64,000 nt of DNA from Myxococcales bacterium (GTDB taxonomy: Bacteria; Myxococcota; Bradymonadia; UBA7976; UBA1532): the NCBI GenBank assembly GCA_020633515.1, contig JACKDM010000027.1, forward strand, positions 1-64,000, in the 5' to 3' direction. The notes under the pieces are model-generated. The model saw only the letters and a list, made by a program, of their open reading frames with translations, was not told the DNA's origin and ran no database searches. The position numbers and the translations under genes were made by a program. Of this stretch, positions 35,560 through 47,091 are shown piece by piece. Position 1 is the stretch's first letter, and each line of letters opens with the position of its first letter.

Positions 35560-36845
35560 ATGATCCCGCCCCTCGCCTTCGCCCTCGCGCTGTGTACCTC
35601 GTCGGCGCTGCTCACCCCGCCCGCGCTGCCGCAGCTCGTGCCCGCGAGCGCGCCGGTTGGTGCGACGCCCGCTCCGGTCACTCCCGCGACGACGAGCGCC
35701 AATCCCAGCGCCACGGCGCAAGATCCAGCGACCCCCGCGCCTGTCGACGCACCGCCCGCCGACGCACCGCCGCCCGCCGGCTCGTCGCCCGCGCCCGCCG
35801 ATCCACCTCCCGCCGCGTCATCGCCCGCGCGGCCGACGCCGCCCGCGCCTGCCGCCTGCCGCCCGCCGGCCACCCCCCGCCCCCGACCGCCTCGACGGCT
35901 TCGCGCTCTCGCTCTACTACGAAGGCCCCGGCCCCGAGCTGCGCTACGAGGCGATGGTCGACCGCGCCGCCGACGCCGGCGCCGGCGCGCTCTCGGTCGT
36001 CGTGCAGTGGGCGCAGCCCGACGTCACCGCCAGCGAGCTCGCCCCGCATCCGACCGAGACCCCCGCCGACGACGACGTCCGTCGCATCATCCGCCGCGCC
36101 CGCGCCCGCGGCCTCACGGTGATGGTCTTCCCCATCCTCTGGGTCGAGAAGCGCGCCTCGGCGAGTGGCGCGGCACCCTCCGCCCCGCCGACGAGGCGCG
36201 CTGGTGGGCGAGCTACCACCGCTTCATCCTGCACTACGCCCGCCTCGCCGCCGCCGAAGGCGCCGCGCTCTACAGCGTCGGCAGCGAGCTCGCCTCGCTC
36301 GAAGACCGCACCGACCGCTGGCGCGCCCTCATCGCCGACGTCCGCGCCGTCTACCCCGGCCGGCTCCTCTACTCCGCCAACTGGGACCACTACCGCGAGG
36401 TCACCTTCTGGCAGCACGTCGACCTCATCGGCCTCACCGGCTACTACCGCCTCAGCGCCGACCCCGACGCCAGCGTCGACGACCTCGCCGCTGCCTGGAC
36501 CGCCATCCGCGAGACCCTCCTCCGCTGGCGCCTCGGCGTCGACCGCCCGCTCGTCTTCACCGAGCTCGGCTACCCGAGCCTCGACGGCGCCGCGCACGAC
36601 CCCTGGGACTACACCGCGCCCGCGCGCTCGACCACGAGGAGCAGCGCCGCTGCTTCGCCGCGTTCACCCGCGCCTGGATCGACACCCCGCAGCTCGCCGG
36701 CGTCTTCTTCTGGAACGCCTGGGGCCCGATCGACGGCCGCAACACCTGGTACACCGTGTGGGGAAAACCCGCGGAGAGCGAGGTGCGAGGCTGGTTCCGG
36801 CGCCGCGCGTCGCTGCGCGCGCCGGCAAAAGTTGACGATCGGTGA
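35560..36845 (+). pseudogene. Exported TIM-barrel glycosidase (GH113-like), three frame breaks
   Basis: ATG 35560 opens a signal peptide and a Pro/Ala linker. Sense then switches frame near 35870 (DRLDGFALSLYYEGPGPELRYEAMV), near 36155 (GEWRGTLRPADEARWWASYHRF) and near 36620 (ALDHEEQRRCFAAFTRAWIDTPQ), reaching a TGA at about 36845. The joined protein has the acid/base motif SVGSELASLE, then DLIGLTGYYRL, and the nucleophile motif FTELGYPS, arranged as in clan GH-A enzymes of the GH113 kind. The 36155 shift is mended by adding one C in GCCTC, which favours sequencing error. If intact, it would be a secreted polysaccharide-degrading enzyme of about 425 aa. Confidence 0.6.
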
Positions 36846-36889
36846 TTGTGTAGGATGATGTAGGCCAGACTGCGTCCTGGAGGCCCGAC

Positions 36890-37757
36890 ATGCGCGACTT
36901 CGACCGGGTGCGAGACAAGATCGAGATCCGCCTCGAGCCGCGACAGGTGGTGCTGCTCGCCGGCGGCACGATGCTCTTCTCGGGGCTGCTCTTCGCCGCC
37001 GGCTTCATGCTCGGCCGCAGCCGCACGCCCGCGGTCGTCCCGGTCGTCGAGATCGGCGCCGTCGACGCCGCGCCCGCGCCGGTCGCCGACACCGCGACCC
37101 GCACCACCCGCGCGTCGGCGATCGGCGAGGTCGAGTTCCGCTTCCCGACCGAGCTCGGCTCGCGCCCGGCCCGCGTCCGCGCCGAGCGGCCGACCATGCG
37201 CCTCGCGCCCGAGGTCGTCAGCGGCGGGGCAGGGGAGAAGCGCGAGCCCGCGCCGGTCGCGCCCGCGCCGGCGCCTAGCCGCCGCGTCGAGCCGCTCGCC
37301 GCCCGCGTCGAGCCTGCCCGCGTCGAGTCCGCCGCGTCGAGCCCCCGCGTCGACCCGCCCGCATCGAGCCCCGCCGCGCCCGCCGCGGCCGAGCCCACAA
37401 GCCCGCCCCGCGCCCGCCGCCGAGCCGATCGACGAAGACGACCCCGACGCCGGCGCCCCCGCCGCCCCCGCCGCCGTCGTCGCGCCCCCGGCCACCGCGG
37501 CCCGCGAGAACACCGGCAACCGCTACACGCTCCAGGTCAAGGCCGCCCGCGACAAGGCCGAAGCCGACGCCTTCATCGCCGCGCTCCGCCGCGCCGGCTA
37601 CAAGCCGCACGTCGTCCTCGCCGACGTGCCCGGCAAGGGCCGCTTCTACCGCGTCCGCGTCGGCCGCTTCGCCAGCATGGCCGAGGCCCGCGAGTTCCAG
37701 CGCAGCTACAAGATGAAGACCGGCGAGCCCGACGCCGGCTTCGTCACCGACCTCTGA
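36890..37757 (+). CDS. SPOR-domain membrane protein (one frame break)
   Basis: GGAGG at 36879-36883 precedes ATG 36890. Residues 1-20 are cytoplasmic, a membrane helix follows at about 21-43 (VVLLAGGTMLFSGLLFAAGFMLG), then a long Pro/Ala/Glu periplasmic linker. Near 37395-37425 the frame shifts. The other frame continues AEPIDEDDPDAG and ends in a SPOR domain (NRYTLQVKAARDKAEADAFIAALRRAGYK ... FYRVRVGRFASMAEAREF) up to the TGA at 37755-37757. SPOR domains bind denuded peptidoglycan at division sites, so a septal role is likely. The last 14 bp overlap the convergent lipoprotein gene. TTGACG at 36832-36837 may be its -35. Confidence 0.72.
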
Positions 37758-38295
37758 CCGGCTCCGGATCGGGGTTGCCGTCCCCGTCCGCGTCGCCCGC
37801 CTGCCGCACGAGCTGCCCGTCGCGGTAGTACTCCCAATAGTCCACCCGCCCGTCGCCGTCGCTGTCGCCCTCGAGCCGCACGAGCTGCCCGCCCTCGTAG
37901 TACTTGAAGACATCCGGCCGCGCGTCGGCCTCGAGGTCGAGCTCCTTGCGCGTCAGCGCCCCCCCCGCGAAGAAGCCCGTCACGTCCACCTTGCCGTCGG
38001 CGTCCATGTCCATCTGCTCCCGCTCGACCTGCCCCTGCGCGTCGAAGAAGCGCCACACGTCGACCTTGCCGTCGAAGTCGAGATCGAACTCCTGCCGCGC
38101 CACCTTGCCCGTCGCCCCCGACGCGAACGTCCACGCGTCCGCCACCCCGTCCCCGTCCAGATCGAACGCCGCCGCGCCCTTCTGCCCCCGCACCGCCGCC
38201 GTCGGATCCCCCGGCTCCACCGCCGCCGGCGCCCCACCGCAGCCCCACACGCCGCCGATCCACAGCCCCACCGACCACCAGCGCCGACCGCTCAT
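37744..38295 (-). CDS. Lipoprotein with repeated DxDxDG (EF-hand-like) units
   Basis: A 183-aa protein. ATG 38295 with GGAG nearby opens a lipoprotein signal ending at VWGC (C18). The mature part consists of repeated acidic loops followed by an aromatic strand and a G-x-L turn: DLDGDGVADAWTF, DLDFDGKVDVWRFFD, DMDADGKVDVTGFF, DLEADARPDVFKYYEGG, DSDGDGRVDYWEYYRDG, DADGDGNPD. The loops match calcium-binding EF-hand/dockerin-like patterns; the Y-Y-x-x-G units resemble toxin-type YD or MORN-like beta repeats. Likely a calcium-binding surface or periplasmic lipoprotein. It converges on the SPOR gene and is divergent from lepA. Confidence 0.75.
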   Translation of the reverse strand: MSGRRWWSVGLWIGGVWGCGGAPAAVEPGDPTAAVRGQKGAAAFDLDGDGVADAWTFASGATGKVARQEFDLDFDGKVDVWRFFDAQGQVEREQMDMDADGKVDVTGFFAGGALTRKELDLEADARPDVFKYYEGGQLVRLEGDSDGDGRVDYWEYYRDGQLVRQAGDADGDGNPDPEPVRGR

Positions 38296-38382
38296 CGCTC
38301 GCTCCACCACCGCGCGCCCAGCGCCGGGCGCCCGGCATACATCGACCAGCCGCCCGCGCCCGTCAACCCTCCGGTGCCACGG

Positions 38383-38411
38383 TTGCAATGGCAGGGTCGC
38401 GTCCCTATGAT
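38383..38411 (+). promoter_or_regulatory. Sigma-70-type promoter of the lepA-lepB-pyr-carA run
   Basis: TTGCAA (38383-38388), a 17-bp spacer and TATGAT (38406-38411), the best-matching promoter in the window. Start of transcription would be near 38418, giving a leader of about 40 nt before lepA at 38459. No strong promoter is seen again until proC, so it may serve seven or eight genes. Confidence 0.7.
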
Positions 38412-38458
38412 GCGCCGAAATTTCGACGAGCCCGACCGGGCCGATCTGGCGACCATCC

Positions 38459-40252
38459 ATGCCCCGTAGAGTACGCAACTTCGCGATCATCGCCCACATC
38501 GACCACGGCAAGTCGACCCTGGCCGATCGCATCCTCAGCCTCACCGGCACCGTGACCGCGCGCGAAGAGCGGGCGCAGTTCCTCGACTCGATGGATCTCG
38601 AACGCGAGCGGGGCATCACGATCAAGGCCCAGGCCGTCCGCCTCGCCTGGAAGGCCGCCGACGGGCAGCTCTACGAGCTCAACCTCATCGACACCCCCGG
38701 CCACGTCGACTTCACCTACGAGGTCAGCCGCAGCCTCGCCGCCTGCGAGGGCGCGCTCCTCGTCGTCGACGCCTCGCAGGGCGTCGAAGCGCAGACGCTC
38801 GCCAACGTCTACCTCGCGCTCGACAACAACCTCGAGATCGTCCCCATCCTCAACAAGATCGACCTCCCCGCCGCCGAGCCCGAGCGGGTCAAGGCCGAGA
38901 TCGAAGAGCTGATCGGCCTCGACACCAGCATCGCGGTCATGACCTCGGCCAAGACCGGCCTCGGCGTGCCCGACGTCCTGCAGGCGCTCATCGACTACGT
39001 CCCGCCGCCGGCCGACAACAGCCACCTGCCCCTGCGCGCGCTCATCTTCGACTCCTGGTACGACAACTACCGCGGCGTCATCGTCCTCGTGCGCGTCGTC
39101 GACGGGGTCATCGAGAGCGGCACCCGCATCTACACCAAGGCCACCGAGCAGGTCTTCGAAGTCCTCGAGGTCGGCGCCTTCATGCCCCACGCCGCCCGCC
39201 TCGAGCGCCTCGAAGCCGGCGACGTCGGCTTCGTCATCGCCAACATCAAGGAAGTCCGCCACGCCAAGGTCGGCGACACCATCGTCGCCGCCGACCGCCG
39301 CGACCTCGAGCCGCTCGCCGGCTTCAAGGAGGTCGCCCCCGTCGTCTTCTCCGGCCTCTTCCCCGTCGTCTCCTCCGACTACGACGACCTCCGCGACGCG
39401 CTCGGCAAGCTCCGCCTCAACGACGCCGCCTTCAGCTTCGAGCCCGAGACCTCCGCCGCGCTCGGCTTCGGCTTCCGCTGCGGCTTCCTCGGCCTCCTCC
39501 ACCTCGAGATCGTGCAGGAGCGCCTCGAGCGCGAGTTCAACATGGACCTCATCACCACCGCGCCCACGGTGGTCTACGAGGTCGACACCACCGACGGCGA
39601 GCACCTCAAGGTCGACAACCCCTCGCTCCTGCCCGACCCCAACGAGATCGCCGAGATCCGCGAGCCCTACATCAAGGCCACGATCCACGTCCCGCCCGAC
39701 TACGTCGGGGCCGTCATCAGCCTCTGCGAGGAGCGCCGCGGCGAGCAGATCGACCTCGGCTACGCCGGCACGAGCCGCATGCTCGTCAAGTACTACCTGC
39801 CCTTGAGCGAGATCGTCTTCGACTTCTTCGACCGCCTCAAGAGCATCACCCGCGGCTACGGCAGCTTCGAGTACGAGGTCGCCGGCTACCGCGCCAGCAA
39901 CCTCATCAAGCTCGACATCCGCCTCAACGGCGACATCGTCGACGCCCTCTCCGTCATCGTGCACCGCGACCGCGCCTACAACCGCGGCAAGGCGCTCTGC
40001 GACCGCCTCCGCGGCGTCATCAACCGCCAGCAGTACGACGTCGCCATCCAGGCCGCGATCGGCAACAAGATCATCAGCCGCGAGACGGTCAAGGCGCTCC
40101 GCAAGGACGTCACCGCCAAGTGTTACGGCGGCGACATCAGCCGCAAGCGCAAGCTCCTCGAGAAGCAGAAGGCAGGCAAGAAGCGCATGAAGCAGGTCGG
40201 CAACGTCGAGATCCCGCAGGAGGCCTTCCTCGCGGTCCTCCGGACCGACTGA
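38459..40252 (+). CDS. lepA: Elongation factor 4 (back-translocating GTPase LepA)
   Basis: A 597-aa protein, full length. The GTPase domain has G1 AHIDHGKST (residues 12-20), RGITI (G2), DTPGH (G3), NKIDLP (G4) and SAKTG (G5). EF-G-like domains II, III and V follow. The LepA-specific C-terminal domain is present ([66 protein letters not shown]). It acts on ribosomes during initiation or stalled elongation. It is followed 7 nt later by lepB, the classical lepA-lepB pair. Confidence 0.97.
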   Translation: MPRRVRNFAIIAHIDHGKSTLADRILSLTGTVTAREERAQFLDSMDLERERGITIKAQAVRLAWKAADGQLYELNLIDTPGHVDFTYEVSRSLAACEGALLVVDASQGVEAQTLANVYLALDNNLEIVPILNKIDLPAAEPERVKAEIEELIGLDTSIAVMTSAKTGLGVPDVLQALIDYVPPPADNSHLPLRALIFDSWYDNYRGVIVLVRVVDGVIESGTRIYTKATEQVFEVLEVGAFMPHAARLERLEAGDVGFVIANIKEVRHAKVGDTIVAADRRDLEPLAGFKEVAPVVFSGLFPVVSSDYDDLRDALGKLRLNDAAFSFEPETSAALGFGFRCGFLGLLHLEIVQERLEREFNMDLITTAPTVVYEVDTTDGEHLKVDNPSLLPDPNEIAEIREPYIKATIHVPPDYVGAVISLCEERRGEQIDLGYAGTSRMLVKYYLPLSEIVFDFFDRLKSITRGYGSFEYEVAGYRASNLIKLDIRLNGDIVDALSVIVHRDRAYNRGKALCDRLRGVINRQQYDVAIQAAIGNKIISRETVKALRKDVTAKCYGGDISRKRKLLEKQKAGKKRMKQVGNVEIPQEAFLAVLRTD

Positions 40253-40259
40253 GGCCGCG

Positions 40260-41315
40260 GTGAGCAACAAGCCCCCCCGCCTCGGCCGCGCCCGCAAGGA
40301 CGCCCGCCTCGCCGCGAAGCAGACCCGCGCCCTGCTCGGCAAGCACGGCGGCAAGATCGACGCCGCCCACCGCGCCGAGATCGAAGAGGCCGTCCGCGCC
40401 CTCGAGGCCGTGCTCCCCCTCGCCGACGCCGCCGCCATCCAGGCCCGCCACGCCGAGCTGCAAGAGCGCGTCGACCGCCACCTCGGCCCCTACAAGAAGT
40501 CCCCCACCCGCGAGTACTTCGAATCGATCGCCTTCGCGATCGCCATCGCGCTCCTGCTCCGCGCCTTCATCATCGAAGCCTTCACCATCCCCTCCGGCTC
40601 GATGATCCCCACCCTCGCCGTCGGCGACTTCCTCTTCGTCAACAAGCTCAGCTACGGCCTGCGGCTGCCCTTCGTCGACCGCATGCTCGTCGAGTGGGAC
40701 GACCCCGAGCGCGGCGACGTCGTCGTCTTCGTCTACCCCTGCAACACCAGCCAGGACTACATCAAGCGCGTCATCGGCGTGCCCGGCGACGAGGTCGAGG
40801 TCGACAGCCAGGGCTTCGTCTGGATCAACGGCGAGCGCGTCGCCGACGAGCCCGTCGGCCGCTTCGGCGCCCTCGACCGCTTCGACCCCGGCGGCCGCGA
40901 CACCGACGTCTTCGACCACCACGGCCACCTCACCGAGTACGTCTCCACCCTCGGCGACCAGCGCTTCCTCACGCTGCACTACGGCGACCCCAAGAACCGC
41001 GCCCCCCTCGGCGGCCCCCCGAGCGACTGGAACGGCTACCCCGGCTTCCGCGCCTGCGGCAAGAACGACATCCTCGGCCCGGTGCCCCGCATGCCCTGGA
41101 TCGTGCCCGAAGGCCACGTCTTCGTGATGGGCGACAACCGCGGCCGCTCCCAGGACAGCCGCTTCTGGGGCTTCGTGCCCTTCGGCGCCATCAAGGGCAA
41201 GGCCATGTTCATCTGGCTCTCGTGGGACTCGAGCCAGTCGTTCAGCCGCCCCTGGCAGAAGATCCGCTGGAGCCGCATGTTCACCGGCGTACATCGGGAG
41301 CCCGACATCCGATGA
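40260..41315 (+). CDS. lepB: Signal peptidase I
   Basis: A 351-aa protein starting at GTG 40260. An unusual ~80-residue charged cytoplasmic extension, predicted helical, precedes the membrane helix (about 83-103). The catalytic dyad is S114 in PSGSMIPTL and K169 in [11 protein letters not shown]; the C-terminal signature [14 protein letters not shown] is present. A large insertion lies between the K region and the last box (residues ~190-265), as in long proteobacterial LepB. It releases exported proteins from the membrane by cutting signal peptides, a needed partner for the many exported proteins in this window. The stop overlaps the pyrR start. Confidence 0.95.
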   Translation: MSNKPPRLGRARKDARLAAKQTRALLGKHGGKIDAAHRAEIEEAVRALEAVLPLADAAAIQARHAELQERVDRHLGPYKKSPTREYFESIAFAIAIALLLRAFIIEAFTIPSGSMIPTLAVGDFLFVNKLSYGLRLPFVDRMLVEWDDPERGDVVVFVYPCNTSQDYIKRVIGVPGDEVEVDSQGFVWINGERVADEPVGRFGALDRFDPGGRDTDVFDHHGHLTEYVSTLGDQRFLTLHYGDPKNRAPLGGPPSDWNGYPGFRACGKNDILGPVPRMPWIVPEGHVFVMGDNRGRSQDSRFWGFVPFGAIKGKAMFIWLSWDSSQSFSRPWQKIRWSRMFTGVHREPDIR

Positions 41316-41886
41316 AGACCCGGGACCGCGCCCTGACCGAGCGGCGACAGGTCCAGGGCGCCCGCGAGGTCGAGCGCGCCATCCGCCGGATCGGCCACCA
41401 GCTCGTCGAAGGCGCCGGCGACCTCGGCGACCTCGTCCTCATCGGCATCCGCACCCGCGGCGTGCCCCTCGCCCGCCGCATCGCGGCCGTCATCGCCGCC
41501 GCCGAAGGCGTCGAGCCCCCGATCGGCGAGCTCGACATCACCCTCTACCGCGACGACGTCTTCAGCGCCGACAGCCTCCCCATCGTGCGCCCCACCGTGC
41601 TGCCCTTCGAGCTCTCCGGCCGCCACGTCGTCCTCGTCGACGACGTCCTCTACACCGGCCGCACCACCCGCGCCGCGCTCGACGCGCTCATGGACTACGG
41701 CCGCCCCCGCCGCATCCGCCTCGCCGTCCTCGTCGACCGCGGCCACCGCGAGCTCCCCCTGCACGCCGACCTCGTCGGCGCCACCATCGACACCACCCCC
41801 GACGAGACCGTCGCCGTCCGCCTCGCCGAGACCGACGGGCTCGACGCGGTCGTCGTGCTCGGGCCCGCGCCGGGTGCAAAGCAGCC

Positions 41887-41890
<4 letters not shown>
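41312..41890 (+). CDS. pyrR: PyrR bifunctional regulator / uracil phosphoribosyltransferase
   Basis: A 192-aa protein. ATG overlaps the lepB stop. The PRPP-binding motif is [33 protein letters not shown] and LDITLYRDD are characteristic of PyrR and distinguish it from plain Upp. PyrR binds pyr mRNA and UMP to attenuate pyrimidine genes in Gram-positive bacteria and is found in several other phyla, where it may act mainly as an enzyme. It overlaps pyrB by 4 bp and heads the pyr cluster. I saw no obvious PyrR-binding attenuator loop upstream. Confidence 0.93.
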
Positions 41891-42806
<916 letters not shown>

Positions 42807-42810
<4 letters not shown>

Positions 42811-44129
42811 GCGACCTCCTCACCACCGACCGCCTCCTCATCACCGGCGGCCGCGTCATCTGCCCCATCACCGGCCGCGACACCCTCGCCACCGTCGAGA
42901 TCGAACACGGCCACATCACCGCCATCCACCCCGGCACCCCCGCCCCCGGCCCCGGCGGCCGCGTCTACGACGCCACCGGCTGCGTCGTCGCCCCCGGCTT
43001 CGTCGACCTCCACTGCCACCTCGGCGAACCCGGATCCGAACACGCCGAGGACCTCGCCACGGCCGGCCGCGCCGCCGCCGCCGGCGGCTTCACCGCGCTC
43101 TGCGCCCGCCCCGACACCACCCCCCCCAACGACACCCGCGCCACCACCGAGCACCTCGTCCGCCGCGCCGCCGCCGTCTCCCCCGTCCGCGTCTGGCCCA
43201 TCGCCGCGCTCACCCACCGCCGCGAAGGCCGCCGCCTCACCGAGATGCACGACCTCCGCGACGCCGGCGCCGTCGCCTTCGGCGAAGGCGACAAGAGCCT
43301 CGCCGACGCCGGCCTCATGCGCCGCGCCCTCGAATACGCCCGCGCCACCGGCGCCCCCGTCTTCGAATACCCCGAGGACGCCCGCCTCGCCGGCAAGGGC
43401 GTCATGCACGAAGGCCCCGTCGCCACCCGCCTCGGCCTCGCCGGTCTCCCCGCCGCCGCCGAAGACATCGTCGCGCTCCGCGCCTACGCGCTCGCCCGCG
43501 AGACCCGCGCCCCCCTCCACCTCGGCCCCATCAGCACCCGCGGCGCCCTCGAAGCCGTCCGCCTCGCCAAGTCCGCCGGCCTCCCCGTCACCTGCGCCGT
43601 CATGGCCGCCCACCTCCACCTCACCGACGCCGACGTCGCCACCGCCTGGAACCCCGACCTCAACGTCCGCCCCCCCCTGCGCCCCGCCGCCGACCGCGAC
43701 GCCCTCCGCGCCGCCCTCGCCGACGGCACCATCGACGCCATCACCAGCGGCCACCACCCCCAAGGCCCCGCCGACAAAGACGAACCCTTCGCGCTCGCCC
43801 GCCCCGGCATGGCCGCCCTCGAGACCACCCTCGGCCTCGTCCTCCGCCTCGTCGCCGACGAGACCATCACCCTCACCCGCGCCCTCGAGCTCCTCGCCCC
43901 CGGCCCCCACCGCGTCCTCCGCCGCGACGGCGGCCAGCTCGTCCCCGGCGCCCCCGCCGACCTCGTCGTCTTCGACCCCCTCGCGCGCACCCGCATCGAC
44001 CACGACACCCTCGCCGGCCGCGCCTGGAACACCCCGTACCTCGGCCAGGCCCTCCCCGGCCGCGTCCGCCTCACCCTCGTCGCCGGCCGCGTCGCCCACG
44101 CCGCCCCCCAAACAGGTCTGCACCGATGA
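42807..44129 (+). CDS. pyrC': Dihydroorotase-like protein, probably inactive (PyrC' type)
   Basis: A 440-aa protein starting at GTG 42807 (GTGA overlap with pyrB). The fold and order match dihydroorotase: [10 protein letters not shown] (H69, H71), [11 protein letters not shown], a [12 protein letters not shown] segment, and ADLVVFDP at the end. Most other metal ligands are gone: the FSDDG motif reads FGEGD, the HxED His is Tyr188 (EYPED), the HxxH-S-T His is Pro241 (HLGPIST), and the catalytic Asp of TDHAPH is Gly315 (TSGHHPQ). Only the first HxH pair remains. In Pseudomonas an inactive PyrC' holds the PyrB dodecamer together, so that role is inferred here. A working dihydroorotase should be encoded elsewhere. 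Confidence 0.85.
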
Positions 44130-45274
44130 GCCTCCTCACCCGCGAACCCGCCGCGCTCCTCCTCGAAGACGGCACCCTCTACGAAGGCCACGCCTTCGGC
44201 GCCCGCGGCCAGACCGCCGGCGAGGTCGTCTTCAACACCGCCATGACCGGCTACCAGGAGATCCTCACCGATCCGAGCTACCGCGCCCAGATCGTGACGA
44301 TGACCTACCCCCACATCGGCAACTACGGCGTCAACGCGGCCGACGTCGAGAGCCGCCAGATCCACCCCTCCGGCTTCATCGTCCGCGAACCCTGCCCCCG
44401 CGCGTCGAACTGGCGCGCCGAAGGCGACCTCGAAGCCTGGCTCGCCGATCACGGCGTCGTCGGCATCGCCGGCATCGACACCCGCGCCCTCGTCCGCCGG
44501 ATCCGCGACAAAGGCGCCATGCGCGGCGCCATCATCAGCGGCCCCCCCGACCGCCGCGCCCTCATCGACCGCCTCGACCGCGAACCGAGCATGATCGGCC
44601 GCGACCTCGTCGCCGAGGTCACCTGCCCCGAGCCCTACCGCTGGACCGACCCGCTGCTGCGCCTCCAGGGCGAAGACCACCTCCGCCCCACGCCGCCGCG
44701 CCCCGCCCGCCCCTACCGCGTCGTCGCCTACGACTACGGCGCCAAGCACAACATCCTCCGCCTCCTCGTCGACCACGGCTGCGACGTCACCGTCGTCCCC
44801 GCCAGGACCCCCGCCGCCGACGTCCTCGCCATGGACCCCGAAGGCATCTTCCTCAGCAACGGCCCCGGCGACCCCGCCGCGCTCGACTACGCCGCCGCCG
44901 CCGTCGCCGACCTCATCGGCCGCCGCCCCATGCTCGGCATCTGCCTCGGCCACCAGATCGCCGCCCACGCCCTCGGCGGCACCACCTTCAAGCTCAAGTT
45001 CGGCCACCGCGGCGCCAACCAGCCCGTCCGCGACCTCGCCACCGGCAAGGTCGAGATCACCAGCCAGAACCACGGCTTCGCCGTCGACCCCACCCGCCTC
45101 GAAGGCGGCGTCGAGGTCAGCCACCAGAACCTCAACGACGGCACCGTCGAGGGCCTCGCCCACCGCAAGGCCGAGCTCATCACCGTGCAGCACCACCCCG
45201 AAGCGAGCCCCGGCCCCCACGACGCCGACCCCGTCTTCGCCCGCTTCGTCGCGATGATGGAGGCCCACCGATGA
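44126..45274 (+). CDS. carA: Carbamoyl-phosphate synthase small (glutaminase) subunit
   Basis: A 382-aa protein. The N-terminal CarA domain has [21 protein letters not shown]. The class-I glutamine amidotransferase domain has nucleophile C273 in LGICLGHQ and the His-Glu pair in [13 protein letters not shown]. It hydrolyses glutamine and channels ammonia to CarB, which is not in the window. It overlaps pyrC' and the following lipoprotein gene by 4 bp each (ATGA), which supplies carbamoyl phosphate to PyrB from the same transcript. Confidence 0.96.
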   Translation: MSLLTREPAALLLEDGTLYEGHAFGARGQTAGEVVFNTAMTGYQEILTDPSYRAQIVTMTYPHIGNYGVNAADVESRQIHPSGFIVREPCPRASNWRAEGDLEAWLADHGVVGIAGIDTRALVRRIRDKGAMRGAIISGPPDRRALIDRLDREPSMIGRDLVAEVTCPEPYRWTDPLLRLQGEDHLRPTPPRPARPYRVVAYDYGAKHNILRLLVDHGCDVTVVPARTPAADVLAMDPEGIFLSNGPGDPAALDYAAAAVADLIGRRPMLGICLGHQIAAHALGGTTFKLKFGHRGANQPVRDLATGKVEITSQNHGFAVDPTRLEGGVEVSHQNLNDGTVEGLAHRKAELITVQHHPEASPGPHDADPVFARFVAMMEAHR

Positions 45275-46530
45275 AGCGCCCCGCGCTCGCGCTCTGCCTC
45301 GCCCTCGCCGCCACCGGCTGCCAGCGCAGTGAAGCCCCCGCCGATGGCCATAGCAGTGAAGCCACCGCCGCTGGCACCGCCGCAGGCACGAACGCCGATG
45401 GCAAGCCCGCCGATGGCAAGCCGGCTGATGGCAAGACCGCCGATGGCAACGCCGCAGGCATGAACGCCGATGGCAAGGCAACTGGCACCAATGCCAACGC
45501 CACCCCTGCCGCCGCCGCCGCTCCCACCGCCGGCCTCCCCGCCGCCGACCGCGTCTTCCTCGCCCCCCTCGACGGCAAGAACAACCACCTCCTCGGCGCC
45601 GACGCCAACGCGCTCTGGGCCGCCCGCCTCACCGCCCCCGACCGCGCCGAGATCATCTGGCGAATCACCGGCCCCGGCGTCGCGCAGAAGCTCACCTACG
45701 GCGACCTCGGCGACGGCCCCCGCCTCTACGTCGCCTGGGGCGTCGGCCGCGGGCACCTCGACGCCCCCCTCGTCGTGCAAGCCATCGACCCCCTCACCGG
45801 CAAGGCGACCGAGCTCTGGCGCGGCCACGGCGAACGCAACGAAGCCGCCCACCTCGCCATCGCCGACGTCGACCGCGACGGCGCCCCCGAGCTCGACTTC
45901 GTCCGCTATGTCAGCAAGTACATGGTCGCCCCCCAAAGCATCGAACGCGACGGCACCACGAAGACCGGCGAAGCCATCCGCATGGCATCGAGCTGGCTCC
46001 GCGCCGAGATGGACGGTGACCGCGGCGACGAGACCATCATCGGCCGCATCTACGGCGACGACCGCGGCCTGCCCGGCGACCTCCGCATCGTCACCGCCAA
46101 GACCACGCACATGGTCCCCACCGACAACGGCGTCAAGTCACTCCTCTATGGCACCATCGGCGGCGAAGCCTCCGCCCTCTACTTCGCCGACGGCTGGGTC
46201 GCCGACTACGGCAAGGCCGCCAAGGCCCAGCTCAAGCGCGTCCGCATCGTCGACGGCAAACCCGAGGTCGAAGTGATCGGCCACGACCCGGTCGATTACA
46301 CCTTCTTCAATCTCACCGCCGTCGACCTCGACGGCGACCGCCTCGAAGAGATCGTCGCGCAAGGCGGCAAGCGCGTCGTCCTCTTCAGCCTCATCGACGA
46401 AAAATGGCAGATGCGCCCCCTCACCGACCTCGAACCCGTCCTCAACACCGCCGTCGGCCGCGCCCCCACCGGCCAGACCATGCTCTACATCCCCGCCCGC
46501 CCCGCCACCAAAGCCATCACCCTCCAGTGA
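45271..46530 (+). CDS. Lipoprotein with ADGK repeats and a VCBS/FG-GAP-like domain
   Basis: A 419-aa protein. ATG overlaps the carA stop. Lipobox ATGC gives C17. A low-complexity stretch of repeated ADGKP/NADGK units follows (residues ~42-70). The rest (residues ~95-419) has repeated blades with acidic loops ([48 protein letters not shown]) typical of FG-GAP/VCBS integrin-like beta-propellers. Probably a surface lipoprotein. Its tight coupling to the pyr operon seems to be a packing effect, with no functional link evident. Confidence 0.78.
   Translation: MKRPALALCLALAATGCQRSEAPADGHSSEATAAGTAAGTNADGKPADGKPADGKTADGNAAGMNADGKATGTNANATPAAAAAPTAGLPAADRVFLAPLDGKNNHLLGADANALWAARLTAPDRAEIIWRITGPGVAQKLTYGDLGDGPRLYVAWGVGRGHLDAPLVVQAIDPLTGKATELWRGHGERNEAAHLAIADVDRDGAPELDFVRYVSKYMVAPQSIERDGTTKTGEAIRMASSWLRAEMDGDRGDETIIGRIYGDDRGLPGDLRIVTAKTTHMVPTDNGVKSLLYGTIGGEASALYFADGWVADYGKAAKAQLKRVRIVDGKPEVEVIGHDPVDYTFFNLTAVDLDGDRLEEIVAQGGKRVVLFSLIDEKWQMRPLTDLEPVLNTAVGRAPTGQTMLYIPARPATKAITLQ
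45394..45480 (+). repeat. 15-bp tandem repeat encoding ADGKP units
   Basis: Units begin at 45394, 45409, 45424 and 45439, each containing GCCGATGGCAAG; a related unit recurs near 45466. They encode the linker after the lipobox of the lipoprotein starting at 45271. Here too the Asp codon is GAT directly before GGC, while the remainder of the gene uses GAC. Confidence 0.75.
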
Positions 46531-46552
46531 TGGCACCCATGGCATCGACCCC

Positions 46553-47005
46553 ATGAGAATCATCCTCGTCCACCCCGAGATCCCCCCCAACACCGGCAGC
46601 ATCGGCCGCCTCTGCGCCGCCACCGCCACGAAGCTCATCCTCGTCGAACCCCTCGGCTTCAGCCTCGAAGACCGCTACCTCAAACGCGCCGGCCTCGACT
46701 ACTGGCCCTGGATCGACGTCACCGTCGTCGACCACTGGCACAAGGCACTCGAAGCCACCCCCGGCACCAACTGGCTCTACACCGGCCGCGCCACCCGCAG
46801 CTACACCGACGTCACCTACCACGACGACGACGCCCTCGTCTTCGGCTGCGAGAGCGTCGGCCTCCCCGCCGAGGTCATGGCATCGGTGCCATCCGAGCAG
46901 TTGCTCCGCATCCCGATGGACACCACCCACGTCCGCAGCCTCAACCTCGCCCAGTGCGCCGCGCTGACGCTCTACGAGGCGCGAAGGCAGCTCGGCAAGA
47001 GCTGA
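46553..47005 (+). CDS. trmL: tRNA (cytidine/uridine-34 2'-O)-methyltransferase
   Basis: A 150-aa protein, the usual minimal SPOUT size. Motifs: VHPEIPPNTGSIGRLCAAT at the N-terminus, FGCESVGLPAEV and RIPMDTTHVRSLNLAQCAAL, the knotted SAM-binding C-terminus. TrmL methylates the wobble ribose of tRNA-Leu isoacceptors. The length excludes the longer TrmH proteins. It begins 22 nt after the lipoprotein gene. The gap contains ATGGCACCCATGGCATC, an instance of the iterated motif. No ribosome site is apparent. Confidence 0.92.
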   Translation: MRIILVHPEIPPNTGSIGRLCAATATKLILVEPLGFSLEDRYLKRAGLDYWPWIDVTVVDHWHKALEATPGTNWLYTGRATRSYTDVTYHDDDALVFGCESVGLPAEVMASVPSEQLLRIPMDTTHVRSLNLAQCAALTLYEARRQLGKS

Positions 47006-47052
47006 GCAATGCCAGCCGCGCGATCACTATGACATCAACGCGGGTGTGAATG

Positions 47053-47086
47053 GAGCCATCAGACGAAGCGAGCCATCAGACGCAGC
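47053..47086 (+). repeat. 17-bp tandem repeat, two copies
   Basis: GAGCCATCAGACGAAGC (47053-47069) is followed directly by GAGCCATCAGACGCAGC (47070-47086), one mismatch. The repeat lies in the convergent gap between trmL and the orphan gene. Purpose unknown. Confidence 0.8.
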
Positions 47087-47091
47087 CGACG

